Positions 51,362 through 61,388 of a DNA stretch of 64,000 nt are shown here, piece by piece. The notes beneath the pieces were generated by a model. It searched no databases, was not told where the DNA came from, and saw nothing but the letters and a program-made list of their open reading frames with translations. The translations under genes were made by a program, and so were the position numbers. This stretch comes from Neobacillus mesonae. Its GTDB lineage: Bacteria; Bacillota; Bacilli; Bacillales; Cytobacillaceae. The number at the start of each line of letters is the position of its first letter. Position 1 is the stretch's first letter. The stretch is taken from contig NZ_KV440949.1 of assembly GCF_001636315.1 (NCBI RefSeq), positions 3,280,973 to 3,344,972 on the forward strand, read 5' to 3'.

Positions 51362-53368
51362 ATGGTGAAAGGGTTAATTTTGTCGATAACCAGTATCATA
51401 GTTTTCATTTCTAGCTTCTTAGATTGGGGGTTGTTCAGTCAGACTGTCCGGGCAGCGAATGCTGCTTCTTACACCCAAGTTAGTACTCCAGGAGCACTAG
51501 AAGACACGTTCATAAGTAGTCAAAGCCCATCAACCACTTATTCTAAAAGTCAGTATTTAGTAACAGGAAATCATAGTACGTTTGGTACTACTCGTAGTTT
51601 TTTGAAGTTTCAGTTACCTAACATTCCTAAAAATGCTGTTATTAGTTCGGCAAAACTAAGTTTATACCAATATTACAACACTACGAACCAAGCAATCATT
51701 GATATAAGACCAGTAAACAGTCCATGGAATGCTGCAACCCTTACATGGAGCAATAAACCTCTGGTAGGCAGCAGTGTTTCCAATCAAACGGTTCAAAAGC
51801 CCGGATGGTATGACTTTTATATTACGAAACTAGTAAAAAGCTGGTATAACGGTTCAGAAAATAATGGAGTGGCCATTCAATTTCGGGATGAGACACAGGC
51901 AACGAAGATCTTTTATTCGAATGATCATCTTACATATGAAGATTTGAAACCAAGTTTAACGGTTACCTATGATGTTCCGGAAGAAGCGTCGAAAGAATAC
52001 CGAGCATACTGGGTTGATATGTTTCATGATGGCGCGAAGTCACCGGCTCAAGTCGATCAGTTGATCAAAGATGTTCAAACCAGTAACGCGAACACCATTT
52101 TTCTTCAGGTAAGGAGGCGAGGAGATGCATTTTATTCTAATTCTATTGAACCGAAATCAGAGGACCCATACCTTCAAAGTGGATACGATCCACTTAAAGA
52201 TTTAATTCAAAAAGCACATGTGGCTAATCCAAAAATTCAAGTTCATGCCTGGTTTGCGATGATGCCAATCTGGAATAAAACAACGCCGCCCAAAGATCCT
52301 AATCACATTTTTAATGCACACGGTATGACACAGCCGAGTGAAGCTAACTGGTTAAGTAAGACCTATACAGGAAGTTATGTGAGTGGTTCGGATTATGTTA
52401 TTGATCCTGGCCATCCAGATGCTGTGAATTATACAAGGGATATCATTATGCATGTTGTCCGTAATTATGATGTGGACGGTGTCCATATGGATCTTGTTCG
52501 TTATATGGGAGAGGATTGGGGCTATAACGATGTCAGTGTACAACGTTATAACCGAGCTTATGACAAAACTGGATTACCTCAACCTTCGGATCCAAATTGG
52601 AAACAGTGGAGAAGAGACCAAGTCAGTAACATGGTCCGGAAAATCTATACAGCGGTTCAAACCGTTAGCCCGTCCATTACGGTTTCTGCCGCAACAATTG
52701 CCTGGGGAGATGGTCCGATAACGGAGGACGATTGGAATCAATCTTCAACAATGAACAGTGCCTTACAGGATTGGAAGAGCTGGTTAGAAGAAGGTTCAAT
52801 CGATTTGGCTGTCCCCATGAATTATTTCAGAGAATATGAAGTTAATCAAAAAAGCTTTTATGAAAATTGGCTTGAATGGCAGAAAAATAACCAAGGAAAA
52901 AGAATGACGCTTTCTGGGGTAGGTGTTTATTTAAACTCTATCCAAGATAGTATGTCTCAAATTCGAAAGGCCCAGGAAATTTCATCGACTGGAAAGAAGC
53001 TGGGCGGTATCAGCATTTACAGCTACGCAATGACCAACAAGGATAATGCGTCCAACAACGAGTTTTATCAAGCTTTAAGTTCTGCTTCTTCACACAGTCA
53101 AACCCCTGTCTTTCCATCATATGTACCGGTGTCGGAACTACCGTGGAAAACAGCACCGGCTAAGGGGCATTTATCTGTAACTTCAAATGCAGGGGATCAT
53201 CAACTTGTTGAAGTCAGCGGACCGGAAGCTCGGACGGTTTATACGGATGGCAGAGGGGATTTTCAATTAATTGATCTCACACCAGGAAGCTATAACGTCA
53301 AGATCCATAACAAATCTTATAGCTTCACTATTGAAGCCGGAAAAGTCAGTACCATCATTCTTGATTAA
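51362..53368 (+). CDS. Secreted glycoside-hydrolase-like protein (GHL10/DUF187) with DNRLRE-type domain
   Basis: A 668-residue exported protein. The signal peptide runs to about residue 35. A DNRLRE-type beta domain follows (about 40-200, GTTRSFLKFQLPNIP, WNAATLTWSNKP, DFYITKLVKSWYNG), the same kind as in the neighbouring RHS protein. Residues about 210-580 form the GHL10 (DUF187) TIM-barrel (YRAYWVDMFHDG, VDGVHMDLVRYMG, SIDLAVPMNYFREYE). The C-terminus is a small carboxypeptidase-regulatory-like beta domain (YTDGRGDFQLIDLTPGSYNV). GGGGG precedes ATG 51362. The substrate is probably a cell-wall or exopolysaccharide glycan. Confidence 0.83.
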   Translation: MVKGLILSITSIIVFISSFLDWGLFSQTVRAANAASYTQVSTPGALEDTFISSQSPSTTYSKSQYLVTGNHSTFGTTRSFLKFQLPNIPKNAVISSAKLSLYQYYNTTNQAIIDIRPVNSPWNAATLTWSNKPLVGSSVSNQTVQKPGWYDFYITKLVKSWYNGSENNGVAIQFRDETQATKIFYSNDHLTYEDLKPSLTVTYDVPEEASKEYRAYWVDMFHDGAKSPAQVDQLIKDVQTSNANTIFLQVRRRGDAFYSNSIEPKSEDPYLQSGYDPLKDLIQKAHVANPKIQVHAWFAMMPIWNKTTPPKDPNHIFNAHGMTQPSEANWLSKTYTGSYVSGSDYVIDPGHPDAVNYTRDIIMHVVRNYDVDGVHMDLVRYMGEDWGYNDVSVQRYNRAYDKTGLPQPSDPNWKQWRRDQVSNMVRKIYTAVQTVSPSITVSAATIAWGDGPITEDDWNQSSTMNSALQDWKSWLEEGSIDLAVPMNYFREYEVNQKSFYENWLEWQKNNQGKRMTLSGVGVYLNSIQDSMSQIRKAQEISSTGKKLGGISIYSYAMTNKDNASNNEFYQALSSASSHSQTPVFPSYVPVSELPWKTAPAKGHLSVTSNAGDHQLVEVSGPEARTVYTDGRGDFQLIDLTPGSYNVKIHNKSYSFTIEAGKVSTIILD

Positions 53369-53385
53369 TCGGGGGAAAATTGGAA

Positions 53386-56300
53386 ATGAAGAAAAAACGA
53401 AAAGGCCTGTTTGTTAAAACAATTACCTGGTCCATAATTTTTACGTTAATTTTGACGCTGATTCCACCTTTACAGGGAAACACAGCCTTTGCCGAGAAAA
53501 AACAGGAACCGAAAAATGTAAAAGAACTAAAAGAATTGACGGACTTAAGGACGGAAAAGTCAAAAACGTATCTTGATACGAAGACACGTGAATATGTATT
53601 AGAGGAATACACAGAACCGATTCACTTTAAGAAAAACAAAAAGTGGGAAAACATTGACAATACGATTGTAAACGGAAAGGCAGGAAGCGATGATCCGGAT
53701 CTTTCGCTCGAGAATAAAGCAAATAAATTCAAGGTGAAATTTTCAAAGAAAAGTAAGAACAACCGGACCATCCGGTTCAAGTGGAAGGAAAAGCAGCTTG
53801 ATTTAGGACTAGTTGGAGCAAACAAGGTAGCTGGTACTATTGAAAAGAATCGTGTTGCCTATCCAGGGGTCTTCCCGAATACCGACTTGGTTTTTTATGC
53901 CGACAATAATGCTGTAAAAGAAGAACTTATTTTCCATGAACAGCCGGAACAAAGCCAGTTTTCATATCAAATAGAGACAAAAGGACTTAAGGCAAAGGAA
54001 ACAAAAAACAGTGAAATCATCTTTGAGGACGAAAAAGGAAAACCATTTTTCATTCTGTCAAAACCCTTCTTGTATGATGCGTCTGAAGCTGTATCTCATG
54101 ATGTAACAATGAAGCTTCGCGAAGAAAAAGGGAAAACGTTCGTGGATGTTGAAGTAGATGAAGAATGGCTGAAGTCAGCTGACCGTAAATATCCGGTTGT
54201 CCTGGACCCTAGCGTTGTTATTCATGATGCCACCACCGAAGACAATATGATTTCTTCTGCTTATCCAACTTCAAATTATTGGCTGGATCCTTCCCTATAC
54301 ACAGGGAAACAGGTGTACTATGGAACGACTCGTACACTCATGAAGTTTAATTTGAAGAATCTGTTAAGCGGAGCCAAAATTACCTCTGCCAATTTTAGAT
54401 TAAGTTCACATTCCAATACAAATGGGTATGATCATTCTGCCGGTGTCGGAGTTTACCCAATATCAAAGGTTTGGAATACCAAAACGGTGAATTGGAGCAA
54501 TCAGCCGGCCATCGAATCGCAGATTTCAAGTCTAAATGTAACAAATGACGGTGACTATACGTTCTTTATTACCAATCTCGTTAAAGATTGGTACAGCGGC
54601 AAAAAGGCCAATTATGGTTTCATGCTAAAACATACGGACGAAACCGTGAACCGGAAAATGTTCTGGTCTAGTGATTATTCCGCTGACCCGTTAAAAAAGC
54701 CAAGATTTACCGTTGTCTACACGATTGAACCGATTGGGGTTGAAAGTTTCTGGACCTCTGCTGGTTCTAACGTCAATACGTATAATGGAAACTTCTATAC
54801 TCAGGAATCGGATTTTACGATTAACGGAAGAGGCTTGCCGATCACGGTTAATCGGACGTACAACAGCCGTTCAGTTGATTCAGGGATCTTTGGATACGGT
54901 TGGAGTTCCAATCTCGATGAAAAACTGACATTTGCTACGGATGAACTAGTCGTTTACCGTGATGCAGATGGTACAGAGCATTATTTCTCTAAAAATACAT
55001 CAGGGGGATATGACTCTCCTGGCGGATTGTATTTAGAGCTAGAGAAAAATCCAGATGGAACGTTTAAATTAATTGATAAGGATCAGTCGTTTACTACTTT
55101 TGATACCGCTGGGAAAGTGGTTTCGGAAACCGATTCAAATAATAATAAAACTGTCTACACCTACACAGGAGGTAAGCTCACCTCTGTAGCGGATCCATCC
55201 GGACGAAAAATGACGATTAGCTACGGTACAAATGGGAAGGTAAGCTCCATTGTAGACCCTGCAAACCGGGAATATAAGTATTCTTATGATTCAAACGAAA
55301 ACTTGACGAGCCTTGCCGAAACAGACAAAAACCGTGTCGTAATCCAAAACACAGCCTATGGCTATGATACCAAACATCAAATGACATCTTATACCGACGA
55401 AAAAGGGAAAAAGATGTTTATGAATTATAGCATGGATAATCGATTAATCAAGTACGAACAGCCGGTTACATTGCAGGGAACGGTCCAAACTGACTACTAT
55501 ACAATGGCTTACAATACGACCACGGGCGTTACTACAGTGACTGATTCAAGGGGTGTAAAAAACGAATACAACCATAATTCCTATGGAAATGTCACCAAGC
55601 TAGTATCTGATGTAGGTGGGCTCAATTATACGAGGACTTTTAACTATGATGATCAAAACAACATCATTCAGGAAAAAGATGAAAATGCCAACAAAAGCGG
55701 AAGTACGGCCACCTATGATTATGCTTATGATGAGAATGGGAACTTAACAAACTTTACAAACACACTAAACGAACAGGAAAAAATCGCCTATGACGAAAAC
55801 AACAATCCTATTCAGTTTACAGATGCGAAAGGGAATGTCTCCACTGAGGAATATGACAGTAAAAACAATAATGTCGCATCTACCGATGCAGCGACCAAAT
55901 CATCCGCTGCCAAATATGATGCGAATGGAAATGTAACCGAAGAAACATCCTCCGTCAGTATCGGGGAGAACTTGTTATTAAACGGAAGTTTTGAAAATGA
56001 TGCAAATAATGACAATTGGCCTGATAACTGGAAAAAGATCGGTACAGCTTCTTTCACATATGACAACAGTGGGGCTGTCGTACAAAAGGCTAAATTAGGT
56101 TCAAGACAAATCAAAATTTCGAACCCGTCCACAGCCGCTGCTTTTGAAAGCGATCGGGTTAACTATGATCCGAAAAAGAAATATGTAGTCAGTGGTTACA
56201 TCAAAACCACCAATGCCAATTCAAATGCCAAGCTTGTCATTACTGGCGGTAATGCAAACGGCCAGATGACTCAAACAGTCAGCAGCGCGATGCTCAAAGG

Positions 56301-59043
56301 GACAACGGGTGTAGAAAGAATGCACTTTGTCATCAACCCCGGAGACCTACCTGCCGACACCACGTTCATGACGTTAAAAGCGTACGTCAATGCTGGTACT
56401 GGTGATTATTTCTTTGATGGCTTGCAAATTGAAGAAGAATACTACGGTGCTTTTAATTTAATTGAAAACAGTAAATTCGAATTGGATGCAGATAAAAATG
56501 GGGTGCCTGATGGGTGGTATTTCCCTGGAACCCTCACTACTTCTGATGGTGTCGATACTAAAACAGCTTATACTGGCAGCAAATCGATCAAATTAACCGG
56601 CCAGCGTGGAGTCGATAAGTTTGTCCGTCAGGAAGTAAAAGTGAATGGCACATCCGGACAGGAAATTACCATATCCGGTTTTTCTAAAGTTGATTCCCCG
56701 ACACCTTCTGCTGGTCCTTATCAGATGAATGTAGCCATCAACCATACCGATGGAACGGTCCAGTGGGTGAATGGTGATTTTGATAAAACGAAATCCCATG
56801 ACTGGCAACACGTTTCGTTACGGTTTGCAGCAACAAAGGACTTTAAGTCTTTAACGGTTTATTATCAGTATAAAGATCAAACAGGTACAGCCTGGTTCGA
56901 TGCAGCCAAAGCTCAAGTCGGTTCAATTCGGACAAAGTCTGCTTATGATTCACTTGGGAACTATGTAATCAATAGTACCGACCCCAATGGAAATAATGTA
57001 TGGAAGAATTATGATTTAATTGGCAATGTCACAGGAGAAACCGTTGGTGGCGACACTCGTCAATATGAGTATAATGCCAATGACAACCTGACAAAAGTAA
57101 TCGACGAAAATGGTCGTACAACAACATACGAGTACGATAAGTCCGGAAACCATACAGGAACCACAAATGCGAATGGTCATAAAACAACTTCTTTATATAA
57201 CGAAAGAGATGATATTATATCTTTAACGGATGCCCTAGACCGTTCCATTTCTTATGAGTACGACCTTGTCGGAAATGAAACGAAAACCATTTCTCCAAAC
57301 GGAAGTGTGATAGAACATACGTATAACAACGTCAATCGCAAAATAGCCACTTTCCATAACGGAGTAAAGCGTTTCGAGTTTTCGTATGATGCCAACGGCA
57401 ATCTGTTAACGGAAAAGGATCTTTTCACTGGTGTAACGACGACATTTGTGTATGACGTTGATGACAAATTAAAAGAAAAAAGTGATTCAACAGGCAAGAA
57501 AAATACTTACACGTATGACAAGAACGGTAATCTGCTTACGAGTACGTTTGTATCGGGAACAGCAAATCTTACTGTGAACCGAGCCGTCGATAAAAACGAC
57601 CAGACGACCAGCATAACAAGTGGGAACACCGATGTCACGTATACATTTACCGAGAATGACCAGCTTGCAGGACTGAAAAATAAAAACGGTACCTTCTCGT
57701 TCTACAATTACGATGGAGCCGGACAGCTAATCCGTCTATTAACATCTAATTCACAAGGGGCAACAATCGAATCCTTTGATTACACCTACGATGCGAAAGG
57801 GAACCGGGTATCGGAAAAAACGATCAGCGGAATGACCCATTTCACCTACGACAAAAGCGGCCAATTAATCAAGGAAGTACGTCCTAACGGGGACATTTTG
57901 GAATATACGTATGATGCTGTCGGCAACCGCCTGACAAAAAAAGTGACAAAAGGAACCACTGTCACCACGGATACCTATACGTATGATGCTGCAAACCAGC
58001 TTTCTACCATTAACGGCAAGGCTGTGACTCATGATAAGTCTGGCAACATGACGAACGATGGAAAGAAAACTTTCATCTATGATGCAGATGACCGTTTGGT
58101 TGAAGTAAAAGAAGGAACGACTTCACTAGGAAAATATCAGTATAATTCCGAGGGTCTCCGGGTCAGCAAAACAACGGGAGCTGCCACTGTTTATTATACG
58201 TACGATGAAAATGATAATGTGGTATTAGAAACCGACTCTGCAGGCAGCGTTCTTGCGTCTTACGTCTATGACAATGCCAATCGTCCTCTTACGATGACAA
58301 AAGGCGGAAAGACATATACGTTCCATGTGAATGCAAGGGGAGATATTACATCTGTAACAGATGAGGCCGGTGCAGTTGTTGCCAGCTTTGAATATGATTC
58401 ATGGGGCAACATTGTAAAAGAATCTGGTACGTTTGTTTCCAGCGTTCCGTTCAGGTATGCAGGGTATCGTTATGATCTAGAGACAAAGCTTTATTACCTA
58501 CAGCAGCGTTACTATAATCCTGAAATCGGAAGATTTCTCTCTTTAGATCCAGTACTGGGCGATAAGGAAAATCCAATCACTCAGAATGGATATGCCTATG
58601 CTGATAATACGCCTGTTAATTTGGTGGACCATAATGGGGAATGGGCCCATTTGGTTGTTTATGGTGGTATTGCTGCATATAGAGGATATAAAGCTTATAA
58701 AACTTATAAAAAAGTATCCAAAGTAGTAAAAACTACAAAAAAAGTTCATGGCAATAGCAAAAAAAGTAAAAAAATTCAACATGGTTATGAAATATATGAG
58801 AAAAAAACTGGGAAAATAGTAAAGGTTGGTATTAGTGGTGGCAAGTTAAATAAAAATGGAACATCAAGGAGAGCAAATTCTCAAGTTAATAAATGGAACC
58901 AAAGTGCAAAATATGAACGTTACGCAGCACGAGTCGTCAAAAGAAATATTTACGGAAGACAAAAAGCTTTGAACTGGGAAAAAGGAAGAGCTAACGCCGT
59001 TAGAAATGCCGGAGGAAATATGTATCGCCATAGTAGACCATAA
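53386..59043 (+). CDS. WapA/RHS-family polymorphic toxin
   Basis: A secreted giant of about 1885 residues. In order: signal peptide (to AFAEK), an alpha/beta N-terminal region, a DNRLRE-type domain (about 280-450), a DUF6531-type start of the RHS shell (NTYNGNFYTQESDF), YD repeats (about 590-880), two carbohydrate-binding-like domains (about 890-1225), more YD repeats, and the conserved RHS core end (YDLETKLYYLQQRYYNPEIGRFLSLDP). The last ~110 residues are the variable toxin tip; KTGKIVKVGISGGKL and NIYGRQKALNWEKGRAN fit a URI/GIY-YIG-like nuclease, by memory of polymorphic toxins. ATG 53386 is preferred over TTG 53380. The immunity gene follows. It should act against neighbouring cells. Confidence 0.9.
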   Translation: MKKKRKGLFVKTITWSIIFTLILTLIPPLQGNTAFAEKKQEPKNVKELKELTDLRTEKSKTYLDTKTREYVLEEYTEPIHFKKNKKWENIDNTIVNGKAGSDDPDLSLENKANKFKVKFSKKSKNNRTIRFKWKEKQLDLGLVGANKVAGTIEKNRVAYPGVFPNTDLVFYADNNAVKEELIFHEQPEQSQFSYQIETKGLKAKETKNSEIIFEDEKGKPFFILSKPFLYDASEAVSHDVTMKLREEKGKTFVDVEVDEEWLKSADRKYPVVLDPSVVIHDATTEDNMISSAYPTSNYWLDPSLYTGKQVYYGTTRTLMKFNLKNLLSGAKITSANFRLSSHSNTNGYDHSAGVGVYPISKVWNTKTVNWSNQPAIESQISSLNVTNDGDYTFFITNLVKDWYSGKKANYGFMLKHTDETVNRKMFWSSDYSADPLKKPRFTVVYTIEPIGVESFWTSAGSNVNTYNGNFYTQESDFTINGRGLPITVNRTYNSRSVDSGIFGYGWSSNLDEKLTFATDELVVYRDADGTEHYFSKNTSGGYDSPGGLYLELEKNPDGTFKLIDKDQSFTTFDTAGKVVSETDSNNNKTVYTYTGGKLTSVADPSGRKMTISYGTNGKVSSIVDPANREYKYSYDSNENLTSLAETDKNRVVIQNTAYGYDTKHQMTSYTDEKGKKMFMNYSMDNRLIKYEQPVTLQGTVQTDYYTMAYNTTTGVTTVTDSRGVKNEYNHNSYGNVTKLVSDVGGLNYTRTFNYDDQNNIIQEKDENANKSGSTATYDYAYDENGNLTNFTNTLNEQEKIAYDENNNPIQFTDAKGNVSTEEYDSKNNNVASTDAATKSSAAKYDANGNVTEETSSVSIGENLLLNGSFENDANNDNWPDNWKKIGTASFTYDNSGAVVQKAKLGSRQIKISNPSTAAAFESDRVNYDPKKKYVVSGYIKTTNANSNAKLVITGGNANGQMTQTVSSAMLKGTTGVERMHFVINPGDLPADTTFMTLKAYVNAGTGDYFFDGLQIEEEYYGAFNLIENSKFELDADKNGVPDGWYFPGTLTTSDGVDTKTAYTGSKSIKLTGQRGVDKFVRQEVKVNGTSGQEITISGFSKVDSPTPSAGPYQMNVAINHTDGTVQWVNGDFDKTKSHDWQHVSLRFAATKDFKSLTVYYQYKDQTGTAWFDAAKAQVGSIRTKSAYDSLGNYVINSTDPNGNNVWKNYDLIGNVTGETVGGDTRQYEYNANDNLTKVIDENGRTTTYEYDKSGNHTGTTNANGHKTTSLYNERDDIISLTDALDRSISYEYDLVGNETKTISPNGSVIEHTYNNVNRKIATFHNGVKRFEFSYDANGNLLTEKDLFTGVTTTFVYDVDDKLKEKSDSTGKKNTYTYDKNGNLLTSTFVSGTANLTVNRAVDKNDQTTSITSGNTDVTYTFTENDQLAGLKNKNGTFSFYNYDGAGQLIRLLTSNSQGATIESFDYTYDAKGNRVSEKTISGMTHFTYDKSGQLIKEVRPNGDILEYTYDAVGNRLTKKVTKGTTVTTDTYTYDAANQLSTINGKAVTHDKSGNMTNDGKKTFIYDADDRLVEVKEGTTSLGKYQYNSEGLRVSKTTGAATVYYTYDENDNVVLETDSAGSVLASYVYDNANRPLTMTKGGKTYTFHVNARGDITSVTDEAGAVVASFEYDSWGNIVKESGTFVSSVPFRYAGYRYDLETKLYYLQQRYYNPEIGRFLSLDPVLGDKENPITQNGYAYADNTPVNLVDHNGEWAHLVVYGGIAAYRGYKAYKTYKKVSKVVKTTKKVHGNSKKSKKIQHGYEIYEKKTGKIVKVGISGGKLNKNGTSRRANSQVNKWNQSAKYERYAARVVKRNIYGRQKALNWEKGRANAVRNAGGNMYRHSRP

Positions 59044-59069
59044 TATAATTAAGGATAAGAGGGTTTTAA

Positions 59070-59714
59070 ATGATATTAAAAAAATTTTTAATATTTGGTG
59101 AAGAAGGGGTCTCTGATGTTAAGAAGAGCTTGTCTTTTCAAACAAGATGTATAACTAATTTATTTGAAAAACAATTTGAGAAATATAAAACTTCTGATTG
59201 TAAACAGCTAAATATGCATTGTGGAAACTATTCCACATTAAGGATACAAGAATGTGTTGATGGATATTGCGAAGTTATTGTTCCATTCGATATCAAAACA
59301 TTTTTAGAGTATCCAGATAATAATAAAAAAGAAAAGATTTTAGAACTTCTTGATACAATACTTTCTTATGTAATTAAAGAAAAAGATTGGGATCCTATTC
59401 CATTTCAAAAAGCATCTCAAAGAGTAAAGGAATTAAACTATATTAATGAATTTATATGGAAAAAACCAAAATTGAATCCAAACAAAAAATATAATGCAGA
59501 GGTGCAATGTAAACACGATTTATATGAATTTATAATAAATATAGTAATAAAGGATTTGAAAAATAGGATTATAAAAAAAGAAAAATTAATATCCACTAAA
59601 CCAGATGAGCTTATATATGAAAGATTTTTGGGAGATTTAGAATGGTTAAATGATAATGAAGTTGCACTTTATGAAAAACACTCGAAACGATTTACTTCTG
59701 TAAAATTACTATAA
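59070..59714 (+). CDS. Predicted immunity protein of the RHS toxin
   Basis: A soluble 214-residue protein starting 27 bases after the toxin gene, with AAGGATAAGAGGG upstream. It has no domain that I recognise with certainty. Position, size and codon bias (very AT rich like the toxin tip) are those of an immunity protein. A diverged, truncated relative lies at 60211-60780: KKEKILE, PNKKY and GDLEWL/GDLKWV align in the same order, so the family is present twice behind one toxin. Confidence 0.78.
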   Translation: MILKKFLIFGEEGVSDVKKSLSFQTRCITNLFEKQFEKYKTSDCKQLNMHCGNYSTLRIQECVDGYCEVIVPFDIKTFLEYPDNNKKEKILELLDTILSYVIKEKDWDPIPFQKASQRVKELNYINEFIWKKPKLNPNKKYNAEVQCKHDLYEFIINIVIKDLKNRIIKKEKLISTKPDELIYERFLGDLEWLNDNEVALYEKHSKRFTSVKLL

Positions 59715-59836
59715 GAAAGTAAATAATGGAGATTACCAGTCGAATTTTAAATAAAACTTGTTTAAGTTCGGCTAAATTAATATTAATCTGTATTGCGTTG
59801 AAGTCATGGTTTTTGAATGACTCGGAATATAACTTT

Positions 59837-59889
59837 AAAAAGATCGCCATCCCTAAGCTATTCTAGCTAGATATGGGGCGATCTTTTTC
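59837..59889 (+). terminator. Terminator after the immunity gene
   Basis: Stem AAAAAGATCGCC with GGCGATCTTTTT around a 28-base loop region. Confidence 0.75.
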
Positions 59890-60068
59890 ATAGTTATCTT
59901 TAAACATATTGCAGGTGTGGAGTTATAAACCACCTTCCAAATCTCTGGTGGAACTAGCTAAAGTTGGAAAATCTTCAGGAGTTAATATTAACCCAATCTT
60001 CAATTGAATCGTTAGATGGTATTGGAAGAATGAACATTTGCGAAGTTTGGAATTAAACTAAATACGGG

Positions 60069-60200
60069 AACCGCTACGAATCAAGAATTGTACGAGTCAA
60101 TCTAAGAGGACGGGCTAATGCCGAGAGATGGGAAACCCGACATATTGACTATATCCAAATGAAACAAAGGAAGAAATCTGAACTGGTCGTTCTTCCATGA
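60069..60200 (+). pseudogene. Remnant of a second toxin tip
   Basis: A 43-codon frame without start reads NRYESRIVRVNLRGRANAERWE... and ends at TGA 60198-60200. The GR.NA..WE pattern recalls the tip of the intact toxin (GRQKALNWEKGRAN). It is followed at once by a matching immunity relic, so it is probably a displaced toxin cassette. Confidence 0.55.
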
Positions 60201-60210
60201 GACTAGGTGC

Positions 60211-60780
60211 ATTACTTTTTTCTATAGTCGTCTTCTGCCAAAATTACAGGCAAAAGGCGATAAAGGAATACAGATCTATTGTATAGAGGAGATAGAACAG
60301 AGAGAGCAAATTTATAAATCCGCTCACATCATCTTTAACTACTATCCAGTATACGTAGAAGCAGATGCTGAAGGTATTTTATCTTTATCCTCCGATCGGG
60401 AAAAGAAGGAGAAGATTCTTGAAATCGTACACGAAGGAATGAAACGTGCTGCTGATGAATTAAAATGGGACAAGACACTACTTGAAGATGTTTATAAAAG
60501 TATTAAACAATCAGATTATGAGAATGTTTATATGTTAATGAAAAAGAGTAGTCCGAACAAGAAGTACGTATGCAGCATTATCTGTCATCATGAGGTAAAT
60601 ACCATTGATGTATACATTGAAATCAAAAAGAGAAACAGCGTTATCGTCAATAAAGAACTGCTATTCTCAATTGAAGATACCGATGAACAGAATTTATTTA
60701 ATAATTATGGTGATTTAAAATGGGTACTTAATCACAAGGTAATGTTTTCAGATAAAGACTATAAACAAGTCTATAGTTGA
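60211..60780 (+). pseudogene. 5'-truncated immunity gene relic
   Basis: The frame is open from at least 60211 to the TGA at 60778 (about 189 codons), but the first standard start codon is ATG 60439, in the middle of the conserved region (EKILEIVHEGMKRAADELKWD). The upstream part (LLPKLQAKGDKGIQIY, YPVYVEADAEGIL) clearly belongs to the protein and aligns with the immunity protein at 59070. Either the start region was lost or only the 113-residue C-terminal piece is made. Confidence 0.65.
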
Positions 60781-60837
60781 AAAGGACAATCCTGAAAATT
60801 TAGTGTGGAAGATTGAAAAAAACTAACCGTTTTAATG

Positions 60838-60861
60838 GTGATCCTCTAGGGGGTCACTTTT
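60838..60861 (+). terminator. Short terminator-like hairpin
   Basis: GTGATCC with GGGTCAC, followed by TTTTC, after the immunity relic. Confidence 0.5.
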
Positions 60862-60876
60862 CTTGTAATTTAGTCT

Positions 60877-61078
60877 GTTCAATACGGACAAAGTCTGCTT
60901 ACGATTCACTCGGGAACTACGTGATCAATAACAGATCCAAATGGAAACAATGTATGGAAGACGTATGATTCGATTGGCAATGTCACGGGAGAAACCGTTG
61001 GCGGCGATACCCGTCAATATGAGTATGATGCCAATGACTACCTAACAAAAGTAATCGATGAAAATGGCCGTACGACAG
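60877..61078 (+). repeat. Orphan fragment of the RHS core, repeated from the toxin gene
   Basis: About 200 bases match 56921-57122 inside the toxin gene at roughly 85-90 percent by eye, with a two-base deletion near 60930 that breaks the frame. Such partial core copies behind an RHS gene allow recombination to swap tips. Confidence 0.85.
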
Positions 61079-61388
61079 ACCAAAACTATTTCTCCTATTC
61101 TGGGGAGTGTAAAGATAATCCTATTTCAAAATAAAGTCAAAAAATACAATTAAAATGTGCTTCTACCGTTTCAATTTTTTTGTATTTGAATTTTATAAAT
61201 ATATACCTGCCTCAACCTTTTTGTAACGTACGGATAATAGGCAAATATATTTTAGTGAGGATTCCGATTGGAAAATTGATAATGGTTGCGTTTGTCAGTT
61301 TTTGCACTCCATATGGATCCTTGGGAATGGCATAGGCCTCCTTTACACATCTATTATTAAACTATTAAGAAAATGTGGTGTTTTTTTA

